Assembly: GCA_025765615.1 (NCBI GenBank) | Contig: JAIVFJ010000043.1 | Location: 62,001 to 126,000, forward strand | Direction: 5' to 3' | Origin: Zopfochytrium polystomum | Taxonomy: Eukaryota; Chytridiomycota; Chytridiomycetes; Chytridiales; Chytridiaceae | DNA: 64,000 bases | Shown: positions 21,399 to 32,378 of the stretch, piece after piece | Layout: each line of letters starts with the position of its first letter | Position numbering within the stretch: the first letter of the stretch is position 1 | The notes under the pieces: model-generated | Database searches by the model: none | Seen by the model: the letters and a program-made list of their open reading frames with translations, nothing else | What the model was told of the DNA's origin: nothing | Program-made: the position numbers and the translations under genes

Positions 21399-21654
21399 TC
21401 GGGGTCGGTGGGTGCTTTCTTTTGCAGGATATGTATGTTGGTAGAGTGTTGACTCTTGCAGCGAGAGAGCGAAGGGGTGTTTTCAGGGACCGGCAGCTGT
21501 TGCTATGTCACCACCGAGATCAGCGTGAAAATTTCCACATTATTATTACCCTGTCTTGCCAAAGCCGGTCTGAAATTTGCTGGTCAGTTCGCGCCAGGTC
21601 TGTCTCTCTCTCTCCGTGCCATCTCTCCTCTCTCGTCTCTCTCATCCCTCTCTC

Positions 21655-21730
<76 letters not shown>

Positions 21731-22696
21731 GCTCTCTCTCTCTCATCTCTCCTCTCTCTCCCTCCTTTGTCCCTGTCTCCCTCTCCCTCTCCCCTGCCTC
21801 TCTCTCTCTCAGTTTGTTTTTGGACCAATTCTTTCGACCTGCGCGCTCCGAACATGTCAATTTTTGTCGAAAAAAATAACTCGCATTGTTGTTTGGCTGT
21901 TTGAAGAAAATTTGGAGCGCCCAGTGGCAAGTTCTCGTTCTGACGAAAAAATGGAAAAAAAAAGCGCAGGATTCCCCGAAATAGATAAAAGGATAAAAAT
22001 TCCCTAATTTTTTGTCTTCAGCTGTCAACATGCACGGCAAAGTGAAGAAAGAGAAAAGGAAGAAAAATGAGAAAAAGTCTGTCTGCTTGAGGATTTTTTC
22101 TCTCTTATGCAATTTTTATCTGTTTTTATGGCCGATGCTCTTACGTGCGCGCATCGGCTTTGGGGGCTTTTTTTTCTGTTTTTGGTATTGTATTTTCTCG
22201 GGCATCAAAACGTTCCACGAGAGCGGGATGTCACGGGACACTGAAGCGAGGAGGAGGGGAAAAAGTGCGCCGCTCCCCCACTGCTGTGTTGCCTGTTTTC
22301 GCTTGGTGTTAATATCCAACATCAGAACTGCAAACATAGTTGACCCTTTCCACTCCGTATTGTTTTGTTGCAAGAAGGTGTGCGTGGATGCTTGTCGGCC
22401 CCATCCGCCGTCGATGCGGAAACGAAGCGCAGCAAGACAGGATCGTTGTAATCCCATCGACCAGGGGCATAGCTGCCGAAAATAAGAATCACAAGGGAGG
22501 AAGCGAGAAAATATTTGGGCAACATCAGAGGATTTCGCCTATGAGGATATATATGGTGTATAATGTTGAGGTGAAGTAACAAGGAGAGAAAACTATTAGC
22601 AAAGAACTTGAATCGAGTGTCAATAACAACCCAGAAAATTAAACCACTAGTGCCTAAGCAACCAATGCCCACCGCCTTTCCATCTTTTTCTTTAAA
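21399..22696. other. Spacer between GT34 copies 1 and 2
   Basis: Contains a long CT tract at 21600-21812 (GA on the coding strand of copy 1, about 200-410 bases upstream of its start). From about 22320 to 22690 it holds a 3'-flank segment also present downstream of copies 3 and 4. No gene seen. Confidence 0.6.
22330..22690. repeat. GT34 unit 3'-flank repeat, first copy
   Basis: Shares stretches such as CCCTTTCCACTCCGTATTGTT, GCAAGAAGGTGTGCGTGGATGC, AGGAGAGAAA and GAGTGTCAATAACAAC with 24680-25030, and a shorter part with 27440-27590. This shows that the duplicated unit includes sequence downstream of the gene. Confidence 0.8.
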
Positions 22697-23890
22697 TCAC
22701 TCCATCAGTCCCAGTTCCCTCAACGTTCCCTTCATCCCATCCCCCAGCTTCGTATCGCTCACGAAATGCAGCACCCAGTCCCCGCGCTCATGACGCAGCG
22801 AGTACGGGTCGTCGCGGTTGCTGCAATCGTAGTTAAATGCCTGCGGGTAGGAGTTGAGCACGCGCAGCGGCACGGCCGCGACGCGTCGGCGGGCGTCCAG
22901 CACGTTGGCGTCGATGAGCGAGGCGAGGGACGCCTGCTCCATCATGCCCTTGCGGAAGTGGAACGCCGAGAGGGGCTCCGTCGCGTGCCAGTAGTCTGCG
23001 AGCTGCACGGGAAACGGGGTAGGCTCTGGCGCCTGGGTGGGCGATGGTGCGGCGTCGATGGGTGCGATTGCTTGGGCTTGCTGCTGCTGCAGCTGCTTCT
23101 GGGGATGCGAGGACGTGGCTGGGGCTGGTGGCCCGGGCTGGCGCGCTCCGCGGATGAGGACGGAGCCGGCATTGATACCGCTGCAGTCCATGCTGACGAT
23201 AATATCAGGCCCGACGCGGGGCCCGTGGTCGACGACCGGGAATGGCAGGAGCGTCGGCGTCGCGGGGCCAGGAACTCGACGGCGGTCTTTGGGGTGGAGC
23301 CAACTGCTTATCCACTCCGCCCACCAGCCTCGGTGCTCGTCCGGATCCGGTCCTCTCGCGAGGTGCAGCCGCGTGACGGCAGCGACGACGTCCTCGACGC
23401 GGACGTCTTGGTTTGTAATGAACGCGTCGGCGTCGAGAAGCCACAGCCAGTCGTAGTTGCGGACGTGGCGGCGGAGGGCAGAGACCTTTGCCCAAACGGG
23501 GTGTGGCGGTTCGGGGTCGCCGACGGCGAGGGCAGGCGGGATGTCTGTGTCGAGGTTGTTGATGACGATGACGTCGTAGCCATGGCGGTCCGCGAAGGCG
23601 CGCTTGTTTGCGATAGAGGCGTTGAAGAACCATTGGTTTCCTACGGCGACCGTGAGGATGGCAACTTTGGCAGGCTCGGCGTGCGTGTGCAGCCATGTCG
23701 ACGTCGTGGGATGCTCGCCAACGTCGACTTTCGAGCTGCGGTTCGTGGGGGTATCATGGTTGCTACTGGCGTCTCGGGTTTCTGCCGCGAATAGGAACAG
23801 CAGCAGGCTGATGCCGGTCAGGGTGGCAGCCAAGACTATTGCGAGTGGCATCCAGCGATAGCTGACGTTTGAAAGGAGGGGCATCATCAT
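22697..23890 (-). CDS. GT34 family (Gma12/Mnn10-like) glycosyltransferase, copy 2
   Basis: Single exon, 397 residues. Short N-terminus, then a signal anchor at residues 17-36. A stem follows to about residue 73, then the GT34 domain: VAILTVAVGNQWFFN (about 76-90), HGYDVIVINNLD, the DxD site D153-A-D155 in WLLDADAFITN, HPKDRRRVPGP, ISMDCSGINAGS-type core and a C-terminal DWVLHFVSDTKLGDGMKGTL. A Pro/Gln-rich insert (about residues 265-300) varies between copies. Predicted type II Golgi transferase adding alpha-linked galactose or mannose to glycans. This is the best intact reference for the array. Confidence 0.92.
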   Translation of the reverse strand: MMMPLLSNVSYRWMPLAIVLAATLTGISLLLFLFAAETRDASSNHDTPTNRSSKVDVGEHPTTSTWLHTHAEPAKVAILTVAVGNQWFFNASIANKRAFADRHGYDVIVINNLDTDIPPALAVGDPEPPHPVWAKVSALRRHVRNYDWLWLLDADAFITNQDVRVEDVVAAVTRLHLARGPDPDEHRGWWAEWISSWLHPKDRRRVPGPATPTLLPFPVVDHGPRVGPDIIVSMDCSGINAGSVLIRGARQPGPPAPATSSHPQKQLQQQQAQAIAPIDAAPSPTQAPEPTPFPVQLADYWHATEPLSAFHFRKGMMEQASLASLIDANVLDARRRVAAVPLRVLNSYPQAFNYDCSNRDDPYSLRHERGDWVLHFVSDTKLGDGMKGTLRELGLME

Positions 23891-24056
23891 TCGGAGGTCG
23901 GCGGGTGCTTTCTTTTGGAGGATATGTATGTGGGTACAGTGCAGACTCTAGAAGGGAGAGCGAAGGGGGTCTTTCTGCTGTTTTGCTTTGTCTCCACCGA
24001 AAACTGTATTCGAATGACGTTGCGCTTGATCCGAAATTTGCGCACTTTTTCACATC

Positions 24057-24129
<73 letters not shown>

Positions 24130-24304
24130 ATCTCTCTCTCTCTCTCTTTCTCTTTCTCTCTCTTTTCTCTCAGTTCCCACTTTGACATGTTTGGCGGTCG
24201 CCCAGTCGAGAAAATTGACTGGGCGCTCCAAAGAAATGCAGACACGAAGGGACAAAAAATCAGCCAGATGATGAGATAATCGTGGGGGATTTCGCGACCA
24301 GCCG

Positions 24305-24369
<65 letters not shown>
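24057..24369. repeat. CT tract and GA tract forming a long inverted repeat
   Basis: A CT run at about 24057-24126 is followed about 180 bases later by a GA run at 24310-24369, so one strand can fold into a very long stem. The spacer also contains a perfect 9-base inverted repeat, CGCCCAGTC...GACTGGGCG, at about 24199-24225. It lies 170-480 bases upstream of the copy 2 start codon. Confidence 0.85.
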
Positions 24370-24372
<3 letters not shown>

Positions 24373-24679
24373 GAGAGGACAGACAGAGACCGTGCGCATC
24401 TCTTGCGCTCCTCTTTTGGTTTGTTTTTGTCTTTGCAATTTGCGGCCTGTCTTCGCACTGTTCTTGTCGGGGGCGGGCATGGGGGCTTCTTTCTTTTCGG
24501 TTTTTTTGGGTATTAATATTAGTTTTGTACGCTTGTCTCGGGAATCGAAAACGTTCCAGGACAGCGGCGTGTCACGGGACACTGCAGCGAGGAGAGACGC
24601 CGCCAAAGGGGGAATATAGTCGCCGCTCACCCGCTGTTTTGCTGCCTGTTTTCGCTTGGTATCCAACATCCGAACTGCA

Positions 24680-25030
24680 AACATTTTGTGACCCTTTCCA
24701 CTCCGTATTGTTTGTTGCAAGAAGGTGTGCGTGGATGCTGGTCGGCTCCATCCGTCGTCGATGCGGAGAGAAGACAGGTTCGTGTAATCACATCGGCCGG
24801 GGGCGGGGGCATAGCTGCCGAAAATAAGCAATACAAAGGGAGGAAGCGAGAAATATTTGGGCAAAATCAGAGGATTACGCCTATGAGGATATAATGTGGT
24901 GTATAACGTTGCAGTGAAGAAACAAGGAGAGAAACCAAAAAACAAAAAACATAAATCGAGTGTCAATAACAACTCAGAAAATTAAACGAGTAGTGCCTAG
25001 GCAACCAATGCGCACCGCTTTTCCACCTTT
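24680..25030. repeat. GT34 unit 3'-flank repeat, second copy
   Basis: Matches 22330-22690 over most of its length with small indels. Adjacent to the copy 3 stop codon. Includes an A9 run (T on the plus strand, 25028-25036) that corresponds to the much longer T run beside the copy 4 relic. Confidence 0.8.
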
Positions 25031-25039
25031 TTTTTTGAA

Positions 25040-26245
25040 TTACTCCATCAGTCCCAGTTCCCTCAACGTCCCCTTCATCCCATCCCCCAGCTTCGTATCG
25101 CTCACGAAATGCAGCACCCAGTCCCCGCGCTCATGACGCAGCGAGTACGGGTCGTCGCGGTTGCTGCAATCGTAGTTAAATGCCTGCGGGTAGGAGTTGA
25201 GCACGCGCAGCGGCACGGCCGCGACGCGTCGACGGGCGTCGAGCACGTTGGCGTCGATGAGCGCCGCGAGGGACGCCTGCTCCATCATGCCTTTGCGGAA
25301 GTGGAACGCCGGAAGGGGCTCTGTCGCGTGCCAGTAGTCTGCTAGCTGCACGGGGAACGGAGTGGGCTCTGGCGGTGGAGTTGGCGATGCCGCGGCGTCG
25401 ATGGGTGCGATTGTTTGGGCTTGCTGCTGCAGCGGCTGCTTCTGGGGAAGGGAGGAGGTGGCTGGGGTTGGTGGGTTGGGCTGGCGCGCGCCGCGGATGA
25501 GGACGGAGCCGGCGTTGATACCGCTGCAGTCCATGCTGACGATAATATCAGGCCCGACGCGGGGCCCGTGGTCAACGGCCGGGAACGGCAGGAGCGTAGG
25601 CGGCGCCGGGCCAGGAACCCGACGGCGGTCTTTGGGGTGGAGCCAACCGCTAATCCACTCCGTCCACCAACTCCCACGGGGACTTTCTGGCTCTGGCTCT
25701 CTCGCTAGATGCAGCCTTGTGACGGTGGAGACGAAGGCCTCGACGCGGACGTTTTGGTTTGTAATGAAGGCGTCGGCGTCGAGGAGCCACAGCCAGTCGT
25801 AGTTTCGGACGTGGCGGCGGAGGGCAGAGACCTTTGCCCAGACGGGGTGCGGAGGCTCGGGGTCGCCTACGGCGAGGGTGGGGGGGATGTCGGTGTCGAG
25901 GTTGTCGATGACGATGACGTCGTAGCCGTGGCGGTCGGCGTATGCGCGCTTGTTTGCGATGGAGGCGTTAAAGAACCATTGGTTGCCGACGGCGACGGTG
26001 AGGATGGCAATTTTGGCTGGCTCGGCGTACGTGTCCATCCATTTAGTGGAAGGTTCTTCGTCTGGTTTGCCGCTTGCGCCCGGAGGCGTACGAGTGTCAC
26101 GGTTGTGAGTAGTCTCGGGTAACTCGGTCGCCATTATCAGGAACAAGAGGAGGCTGCCGCCAGTGAGAACAGCTGCCAAGGTGACTGCTGGTAGCATCCA
26201 GCGTTGACGGGCGCTTTTTGAGGAGATCATCCTTCGCTTTAGCAA
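25040..26245 (-). CDS. GT34 family (Gma12/Mnn10-like) glycosyltransferase, copy 3
   Basis: Single exon, 401 residues. Signal anchor at about residues 18-38, then the same domain order as copy 2: AILTVAVGNQWFFN, HGYDVIVIDNLD, WLLDADAFITN with the DxD site, MDCSGINAGS, FHFRKGMMEQASL and DWVLHFVSDTKLGDGMKGTL. The catalytic half is nearly identical to copy 2, while the N-terminal stem has diverged, which suggests recent duplication or gene conversion of the catalytic half. Predicted Golgi transferase, substrate unknown. Confidence 0.92.
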   Translation of the reverse strand: MLKRRMISSKSARQRWMLPAVTLAAVLTGGSLLLFLIMATELPETTHNRDTRTPPGASGKPDEEPSTKWMDTYAEPAKIAILTVAVGNQWFFNASIANKRAYADRHGYDVIVIDNLDTDIPPTLAVGDPEPPHPVWAKVSALRRHVRNYDWLWLLDADAFITNQNVRVEAFVSTVTRLHLAREPEPESPRGSWWTEWISGWLHPKDRRRVPGPAPPTLLPFPAVDHGPRVGPDIIVSMDCSGINAGSVLIRGARQPNPPTPATSSLPQKQPLQQQAQTIAPIDAAASPTPPPEPTPFPVQLADYWHATEPLPAFHFRKGMMEQASLAALIDANVLDARRRVAAVPLRVLNSYPQAFNYDCSNRDDPYSLRHERGDWVLHFVSDTKLGDGMKGTLRELGLME

Positions 26246-27253
26246 TGCAGAGCAGCCAGGTAAATAGAAGATATGCGGCTGGCAGTGGACGGGAAGATTC
26301 TCAGTAGGGATGGCAATGAAGAAACAAAGAGAAGGAACGCTATGCCAGCCACAGTTAACCGTGCCTTCGTTTTTTTGTGGTTTCCTTCATGAAAGGTTTA
26401 TACTGCCTGAAAGGGTTTTGCGCTGGGCTAAAAAAAATTTTTTATCATTTCTCTCTCGCCTCCTTCTCTTTCTCCTTCTCCTTGCCTTCCCATAACGCAA
26501 ATCACCCTGCAGCTTGTAATGTGTTTGCATTTCCCACTGAGAATCTTGTTTACTCTCTCTATTATTTTTCGACCGGCGCGAATGCAGGATGTGGGAGATA
26601 CCACTCGTCTCCCTCTTACTCCTCAGCTCTCTCTCTCTCTCTACTAGCTCTCTCTCTCTCTTCTTCTCTCTCTCCTCTCTCTCTCTACTTTCTCTCATCT
26701 CTCTCTCTCTCTCTCTCTCTCTTCATCTCTCTCTCTCTCTCTCTCTCTCTCTATCGCCATGTATCTCTCTCTCGCTCTCTCCCCACCTTCGCGAAAATGG
26801 GAAAAAAGCCTTGCAGCTTGGTATCCCTATTTGCACAGCCACCTTGCCGCCAAAAATTTTTTGCGCTTTTTTAAATATTTTTTTTTTTTTTGTTTTTTTT
26901 GTTTCCCGTTTTGGAATTTTTTCGGGTCCCGCCTTCCGACCCGCACAGAGCGCGGGCACTGACGCGTGTCCGAGCGGCCCGCGCGCGCGGCGCCTCCATT
27001 CTTCTCGCTGCAATGGATGGAGTCGCACGCCAGTCTGCATACTCAATATGTGGCAATCAAATGGATCAACCAATCAATCAATCAATCCTTTCGACTATTG
27101 CTTCAATTGCTGTGTAAAAATTGCCCCCACCTGCGAACAGCTGTCGGAACTCCTGGCAAAGGGGTGCACGTGCGATTGGCGCGCAGTAATAACCGCCCCT
27201 ATGCCTGAGCAGGATTCGTTCAGGAGACTTTATTTGCTTGGATTTTCTCTCTT

Positions 27254-27297
<44 letters not shown>

Positions 27298-27594
27298 TGC
27301 ATTCATTCGTGGAGCGCCGTGCAAAGCTAAGGGTTGCACGGTGAACGAGCGTGAGGGGGGTTACCTTGGGCCAACGGTGACGTCATAGCAGTCCCTTTCT
27401 GGTAATTCTCATGAAACTCTGAAAAACTGGGAGGACACGACCATGAGGAAACGAGGATATGTATATGATGTTGTAGTGAAGAAACAAGGAGAGAAACCTT
27501 AAACTGAATCGAGCGTCAATGGTAAGCCAGAAATAAAACAACGACGGCCTTGGCAACCCACTACTTTCCCATTAAACTTAATTTTTTTTGCTTC

Positions 27595-27595
<1 letters not shown>
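26246..27595. other. Spacer between GT34 copy 3 and the relic copy 4
   Basis: Holds a CT tract at about 26625-26755 (upstream of copy 3), a T-rich patch at 26872-26900, a GT microsatellite at 27259-27294 and, from about 27440, a short 3'-flank repeat like those of copies 2 and 3. No gene seen. Confidence 0.6.
27440..27595. repeat. GT34 unit 3'-flank repeat, third (partial) copy
   Basis: Contains AGTGAAGAAACAAGGAGAGAAACC, then GAATCGAGCGTCAATGG and CTTGGCAACCCACTACT, all aligned with the flanks of copies 2 and 3. Confidence 0.75.
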
Positions 27596-27596
<1 letters not shown>

Positions 27597-27627
<31 letters not shown>

Positions 27628-27972
27628 CGTCGCCCTCATCCCGTTCCCCAACTTCGATAAGGAAGGAATCGGCGTCGATGCTGCTGCAGTCCATGCTGAT
27701 GATAATATTAGGCCCGCCCGTGGCCCGAGGTTGACCGCCGGAAACGGCAAGAGCGTCGGCGGCCGCAGGGCCGGGGACGCGACGGCGGTCCTTTGAGTGG
27801 AGCCAACTGCCAATCCACTCCGTCCACCAACCCGCGCGGGGACCTTCTGGCTCCGGTTCTCTCGCGAGGTGCAACCGCGTGACGGCGGCGACGACATTCT
27901 CGACGCGGAGGTCTTGGTTTGTAATGAACGCGTCGGCGTCGAGGAGCCACAGCCAGTTGTAGTTGCCAGCAG
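27597..27972 (-). pseudogene. GT34 copy 4, truncated relic
   Basis: Reading on the minus strand from about 27972, it begins inside the domain (YNWLWLLDADAFITN) and runs to HSKDRRRVPGP. It then shifts frame, returns to MDCSSIDADS-like sequence and jumps by internal deletion to a stretch equivalent to KLGDGM. It ends in an A run of about 30 (T at 27597-27627). The N-terminal half, signal anchor and much of the C-terminal half are absent. The A run lines up with the A9 in the 3' flank of copy 3, so it is an expanded tract rather than a retroposition tail. Confidence 0.9.
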
Positions 27973-29476
27973 AGCGCCTCGTTCTCGTTCGATGCGGCGG
28001 TGGAGCCCGGCTTCGTCGAAGCGGACGGTTGGCGCACCTAACAAGGCTGTGGTTGGTGGGGTCGATTGCTCACAAGGGAACCCAGTAGATTTCAAACTCC
28101 GATTTTTGAGTGAATAATCTACTTTGAGGGCGCAGAATCCTTGAATTTGGCACGGAGCGGGCTATCCAAACTTTCCCAGGGCAAATAATAACCTGGGAAC
28201 GATGCGGTGTCACCGATGCCAGTGATCAATGAGATAGAAAAGAAAAAGAGGCAGGGAAGTTGTCCCATACACGAACCCCTTCGTGGATGACAACGAAGGG
28301 CCTCCTCCAATGCACATCCTCCCAATTTACTGAGAATGCCGACAGGGGGGAAGTCATTGGCAGTCTCGTTGCGGATTCTACGGCAATTTCGGATCTTCTT
28401 CACAACTGGAGAAGGAAAGCGATCTCTTGTGTGCTTCTTCGACAAAACCGCGACAAACCGATCGGTGTGACAATCCTCGTTTCGTGGAAAAACGTATTTT
28501 TTTTTCTTCCTTTGCTTTTTTTCGTGAAAATTTTTTTCCCTTTTATCGTTGTAATCCGCAAGGCAACAGAGGAAACCATGCAAAAAAAATAAAAAAAACA
28601 AATGTTTTTCAAAGTCAATGAGGTTTCAGGGTCGAACCGGTGTGAAACGAAAGGGTGAGAAAAAGAAAAAGGAAGAAACAAAGTGGACGAAGAAATAGAA
28701 CGGGAGAAAAGTACATAGAAACAGGAAAGGAAAAGCGGGGTTTGAAAGGTTGGGGGGACCGACTCCGCGGGCCAGTTTGTCTCCAGTTAGAGGTTCAACA
28801 AATAAACTGTACGCGAAACGTCGAGCTGTCGCGTCGGATGGGATTGCCGGCACGGTGGGAATGAGGAGCGGGGAAAAATAGAGACAAGGAAAATCCAGGC
28901 CACTGGGGGGAGTTTGTGTACGAAGGAGGATTGAATATGGGAGAGGAGCGAACAAGGGTATTGCCCCCGTTTGAGGCGTGGGTGGCCAAGTTCAGTGACG
29001 GGAGAAGAAGAGGGGGGGAAGGGAAGTGGGGGGAGGAACAAGCGGGCGTGGGGGAAGTTGAAAAGAACGAGGTGTTGACTTCGACCAGCGCTGCCCCACC
29101 TCCACATCAACCTCCAGAAACTACTCTCGGTTCTCGTCCCGAACCAGGACAGCAGCCACGAAACAAAATGAAACAAAGAAGAATGACAAGAGGGAAAAGA
29201 GGAGTGCGATTCCAAAGATTGACGTGCCATGCGAAGAAGTGGGGCACGCTAAGGGAGAGTGTGGCGGGGAAATGGCGAATATATAGATGCAGATGAAGGA
29301 ACCCTCAACACGACATGACAATGCCAATGATACAACGAAAGAAGAACAGGGGCCACCCAATGCATTGCTTAAACATGAACAAACAAAAAAATGCTCGACA
29401 TAGAGTTGCACCCAGGACGGTTGCAAAGTTTTCCTCCTGGCACTACCTCGGCTTCGCTGATCGGCCTCGACCTTCC
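27973..29476. other. Intergenic region without a supported gene
   Basis: Several frames of 100-160 codons occur on the minus strand but with no recognised motif or splice logic. A/T-rich runs lie at 28495-28600. The breakpoint of the GT34 relic is at about 27972. Confidence 0.5.
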
Positions 29477-32378
29477 TCACGCCGGCTTGAACAGCGACGA
29501 CATCCTGTTTGGAATGCTCGGTTTCCGTCCCGACGAGGTCGGCAGAGGCGGCTGCTGCTGGTTACCGCGCGGCGCCAGGGGAAGCGACCCGGACATCCAC
29601 GGCAGCGGAGTGATCGCGTAAAAGCTCGACGCGGGCTCAGAGTCTTCCTCGATGATGGGAAGCGCGGCCAAGGTGCCGCCGCCGAGCCCGCCAGGAGCGG
29701 GAACGGACCAGCCGTTGGCGGCAGCGGAGGCCGCCGCGGCAGCAGATCGCGGCGGCTGGTTGGTGGACTGCTCGCTGTGTTCGACCGTCTCGAGTCGGCG
29801 CAGGCGCAACCGGCCTACCTGCTCTTGGACATTTCTGTTTGTGGCTTTACGGTTCAGAGCGGCGCCGACGGCTGGCGTCGAGGCAGACGACGCAGGGGCG
29901 TGGACAGGGCCGCCCCCAACAGCGTCATGGTCATCCGCGTCGAGATCCCGGTACCCACCAGGGGAGCCTGCCGTGGCGATGGCAGAAGAAGCAACTGAGA
30001 CGACGGACGTAAGATGGCCCGTCACAGGCTTGCCGTGGATGCCAGGAACGACGAGGAGGGGTTTCTTCGCGGGGCCGGACGATAAAGAAGGCGTGGGCCC
30101 TGCAACGGAGGAGTCTCCATCAGCCGTCGCCGCGGAGGCAGCCGCCTTCTTGGCGAGAACAACCGATGCTGCATAGTCCGCTGCGATGGCAACCACAGAG
30201 GACAGTAACTTATTACCGTTTCGGTCTTGCGACGGCGTTGGTGTCCGCACGGAGTTTGGCGTTGTAGACGGCCCGAAACTGGTGTTACTGTAGTTCGACA
30301 ACGGTGGAGACGGAGTTTTGGACATGGGTTTGGCGGGCGACGAGCTCCGCAGAAATCCATTGGGGTGGGAGCGACCAAGAGACATTGCAGTCGGTGGGGA
30401 CCACATGGGACTATTGGGCGTGGGTGGAAGCTCTTTCGTTGGTGGAGGAAACGGTGGTGGGGAAACCACCGGGTTGGCAACAAATCTGGCTGGGGCCGAC
30501 GAGCTGAGGACTCCAGTGCTCGGCAAGGGACCCACCGGAAGGGTCATCGTTGGGGCTGAGGGCGCAGGCGGGGGTTTTGTCGGTTCCACCGATGAAGATG
30601 CAATCAAGGCAGCCAGTGCCGACCGCGTCCTCGGCGTCAGCGGAGATTCTTCCCCGTTGGTGACTTCAGCAACTGTACGACTCGCCTGTTGATTGTAAAG
30701 GAACTCTTGCAACCGCGTTCTCGCAAGAGGGTTCGCCTCCATTGCCGCAACGGCTGAGGCCATGGGGGATGTCGTTCCCGCAGAGTCTTTCCGGGGCGGC
30801 GCGACAAGTGAATTGCCGTCGGGTTGCTGCACTGGGACTGATGGTGGTCCCACAAAGGGCAGTGGCGCAAATCTGGCGGGTGGTGTGCGAAAAGGCGCAG
30901 TATGTTTGGCATTCGAGCCGCGACCGGGAAACGGATCCGCGATCGAATAGGTAGTTCGGGAAGAATGATCCTCGCTAGACGCCGAGCGTCGCATCATCCG
31001 ACCACCTCCACTGCGTCCGCGGGCCAACCCAGACGGAGGCGGTGGAGCTGCCGATGGCGGTGGTGACGGAGAACGGGATGAAGCTGCTGACGGGATGTGA
31101 GATAGCGACACAGCTGTGGCGGCGGTGACAACAGCAGGGTTGATCGGGGTCCCGCCTGACGAATTCTGCCGATTACTGCTTGTCGTTCTCGGAGGATGAC
31201 GTTGTTGCTGCTGGGACGGCGGCACGCTCTGCGTCTCGCTTGGTATGACCAAAGAGAGGGCGCCGCCGCCACCGGTTGGCGCCGACTGGACGCGCGATGC
31301 GGCCAGTTGGGCTTGCGAACTAGTTGAAAGCGACAGCGCCAGGGACGTTGGCGGGGGCGGCGTCGTTCGCTGCTGCTGGTACTGCTGTTGAGGGGGGCGA
31401 TGACATGGAGAACCCGTAGGCCGGGGACGGGGTCTTTGCTATTGGCGGTGGTGGGTTCACTGCCAAGACTGACCCTGGCACCGACGGGGATTTGGACATC
31501 ATCATGGAGTAGCCTGCTGGCCCCGGTGAGGATGAGACTGTTGAGCTCATTGACATGTACGCCGACGATGAAGACGACGCGAGAGACATGGCTGGAGACG
31601 AAGCTGTCGTGAGCGCTGGTGATTTCATGGAGGCCGATCCGAGCGACGGGGATTTGTTGCTGTTTCGGAAGGACCCAGAGGTGCGCTGCTTGAGCGAGCC
31701 GAAAAGAGTAGAGGGAGATTTCCTCGGCTGTTGCACGGTCGTCGCAGCAGGCACAGGTCGGGAACCCGAATCGTAGGAGGTGGACCTCGTTCTGACGGCC
31801 GGGCCGGCGGTTCGCCCGGTTCTGTCAGAAGCGCCAGCGCCCGACGCAGAACCGGTGACCGTCGCCGCGGCCGCACGGTCTTCTTCGCTCCTGCTGGCGA
31901 CCATGACCTGCAACCATTCCTCGAGAGACTTGACGGCGGTCCGCTGGCGAACAGTCTCGTCGCGAAGGGCGACCTCCGTGGGCTGCCGGCAGCGAAGGAT
32001 CCACCGCACAGCTCTCGGGCCGTTCGAGTCGACGATGAGGATGGAAGCGTCCTTGCCGCCGTCGGCACCCGCCGCGGCCGCATTGCCGCCGCCACCCTTG
32101 TTGGTGTTGTTGTTTTCGGACGGAAGAGAAGTGTCGACTCCGATCCGAAAGAGCGAAACTTCCGTCAGAGAAAGCGTATCGACGATGTTGCCAAAGTTTG
32201 CGCGCAATGGATCGGACATGTCAAAGAGGTAGAGCGTGGCGGCCGAGAGGACCATCACAAACGGGACCCACGCCACGCCCATGCGGCGGTCCACGCATCC
32301 GTACAGGGAGCGGGCGTCGGAGCGCAGCAGGCCGAGGAACAAGCGGCTGGGATCGCTGCCGTTGGTGGAAGAGGGCAT
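29477..32378 (-). CDS. Large Ser/Pro-rich protein with an N-terminal PH-like domain
   Basis: Modelled as two exons, 32378-31383 and 31285-29477, about 934 residues. They are joined by a 97-base GT-AG intron (31382-31286) that bridges two frames in phase. Residues about 30-180 look like a pleckstrin-homology-type fold: MGVAWVPFVMVLSAATLYLF, a Gly/Asn-rich loop, SILIVDSNGPRAVRWILRC, then KSLEEWLQVMVAS as the closing Trp-containing helix. The rest is low-complexity Ser/Pro/Ala with SP and TP sites, compatible with a phosphorylated scaffold. The start is uncertain: the frame is open further upstream without an ATG, and another frame from ATG 32688 is also open. The specific family is not recognised. 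Confidence 0.6.

Noticed and set aside
22766..23794. 342-codon plus-strand ORF
   Set aside because: Antisense shadow of GT34 copy 2; similar shadows lie opposite copies 1 and 3.
27597..27627. Poly-A tail of a processed GT34 pseudogene
   Set aside because: The 3' flank beyond the run is still homologous to copy 3 and the genes are intronless, so a retroposition origin is not supported.
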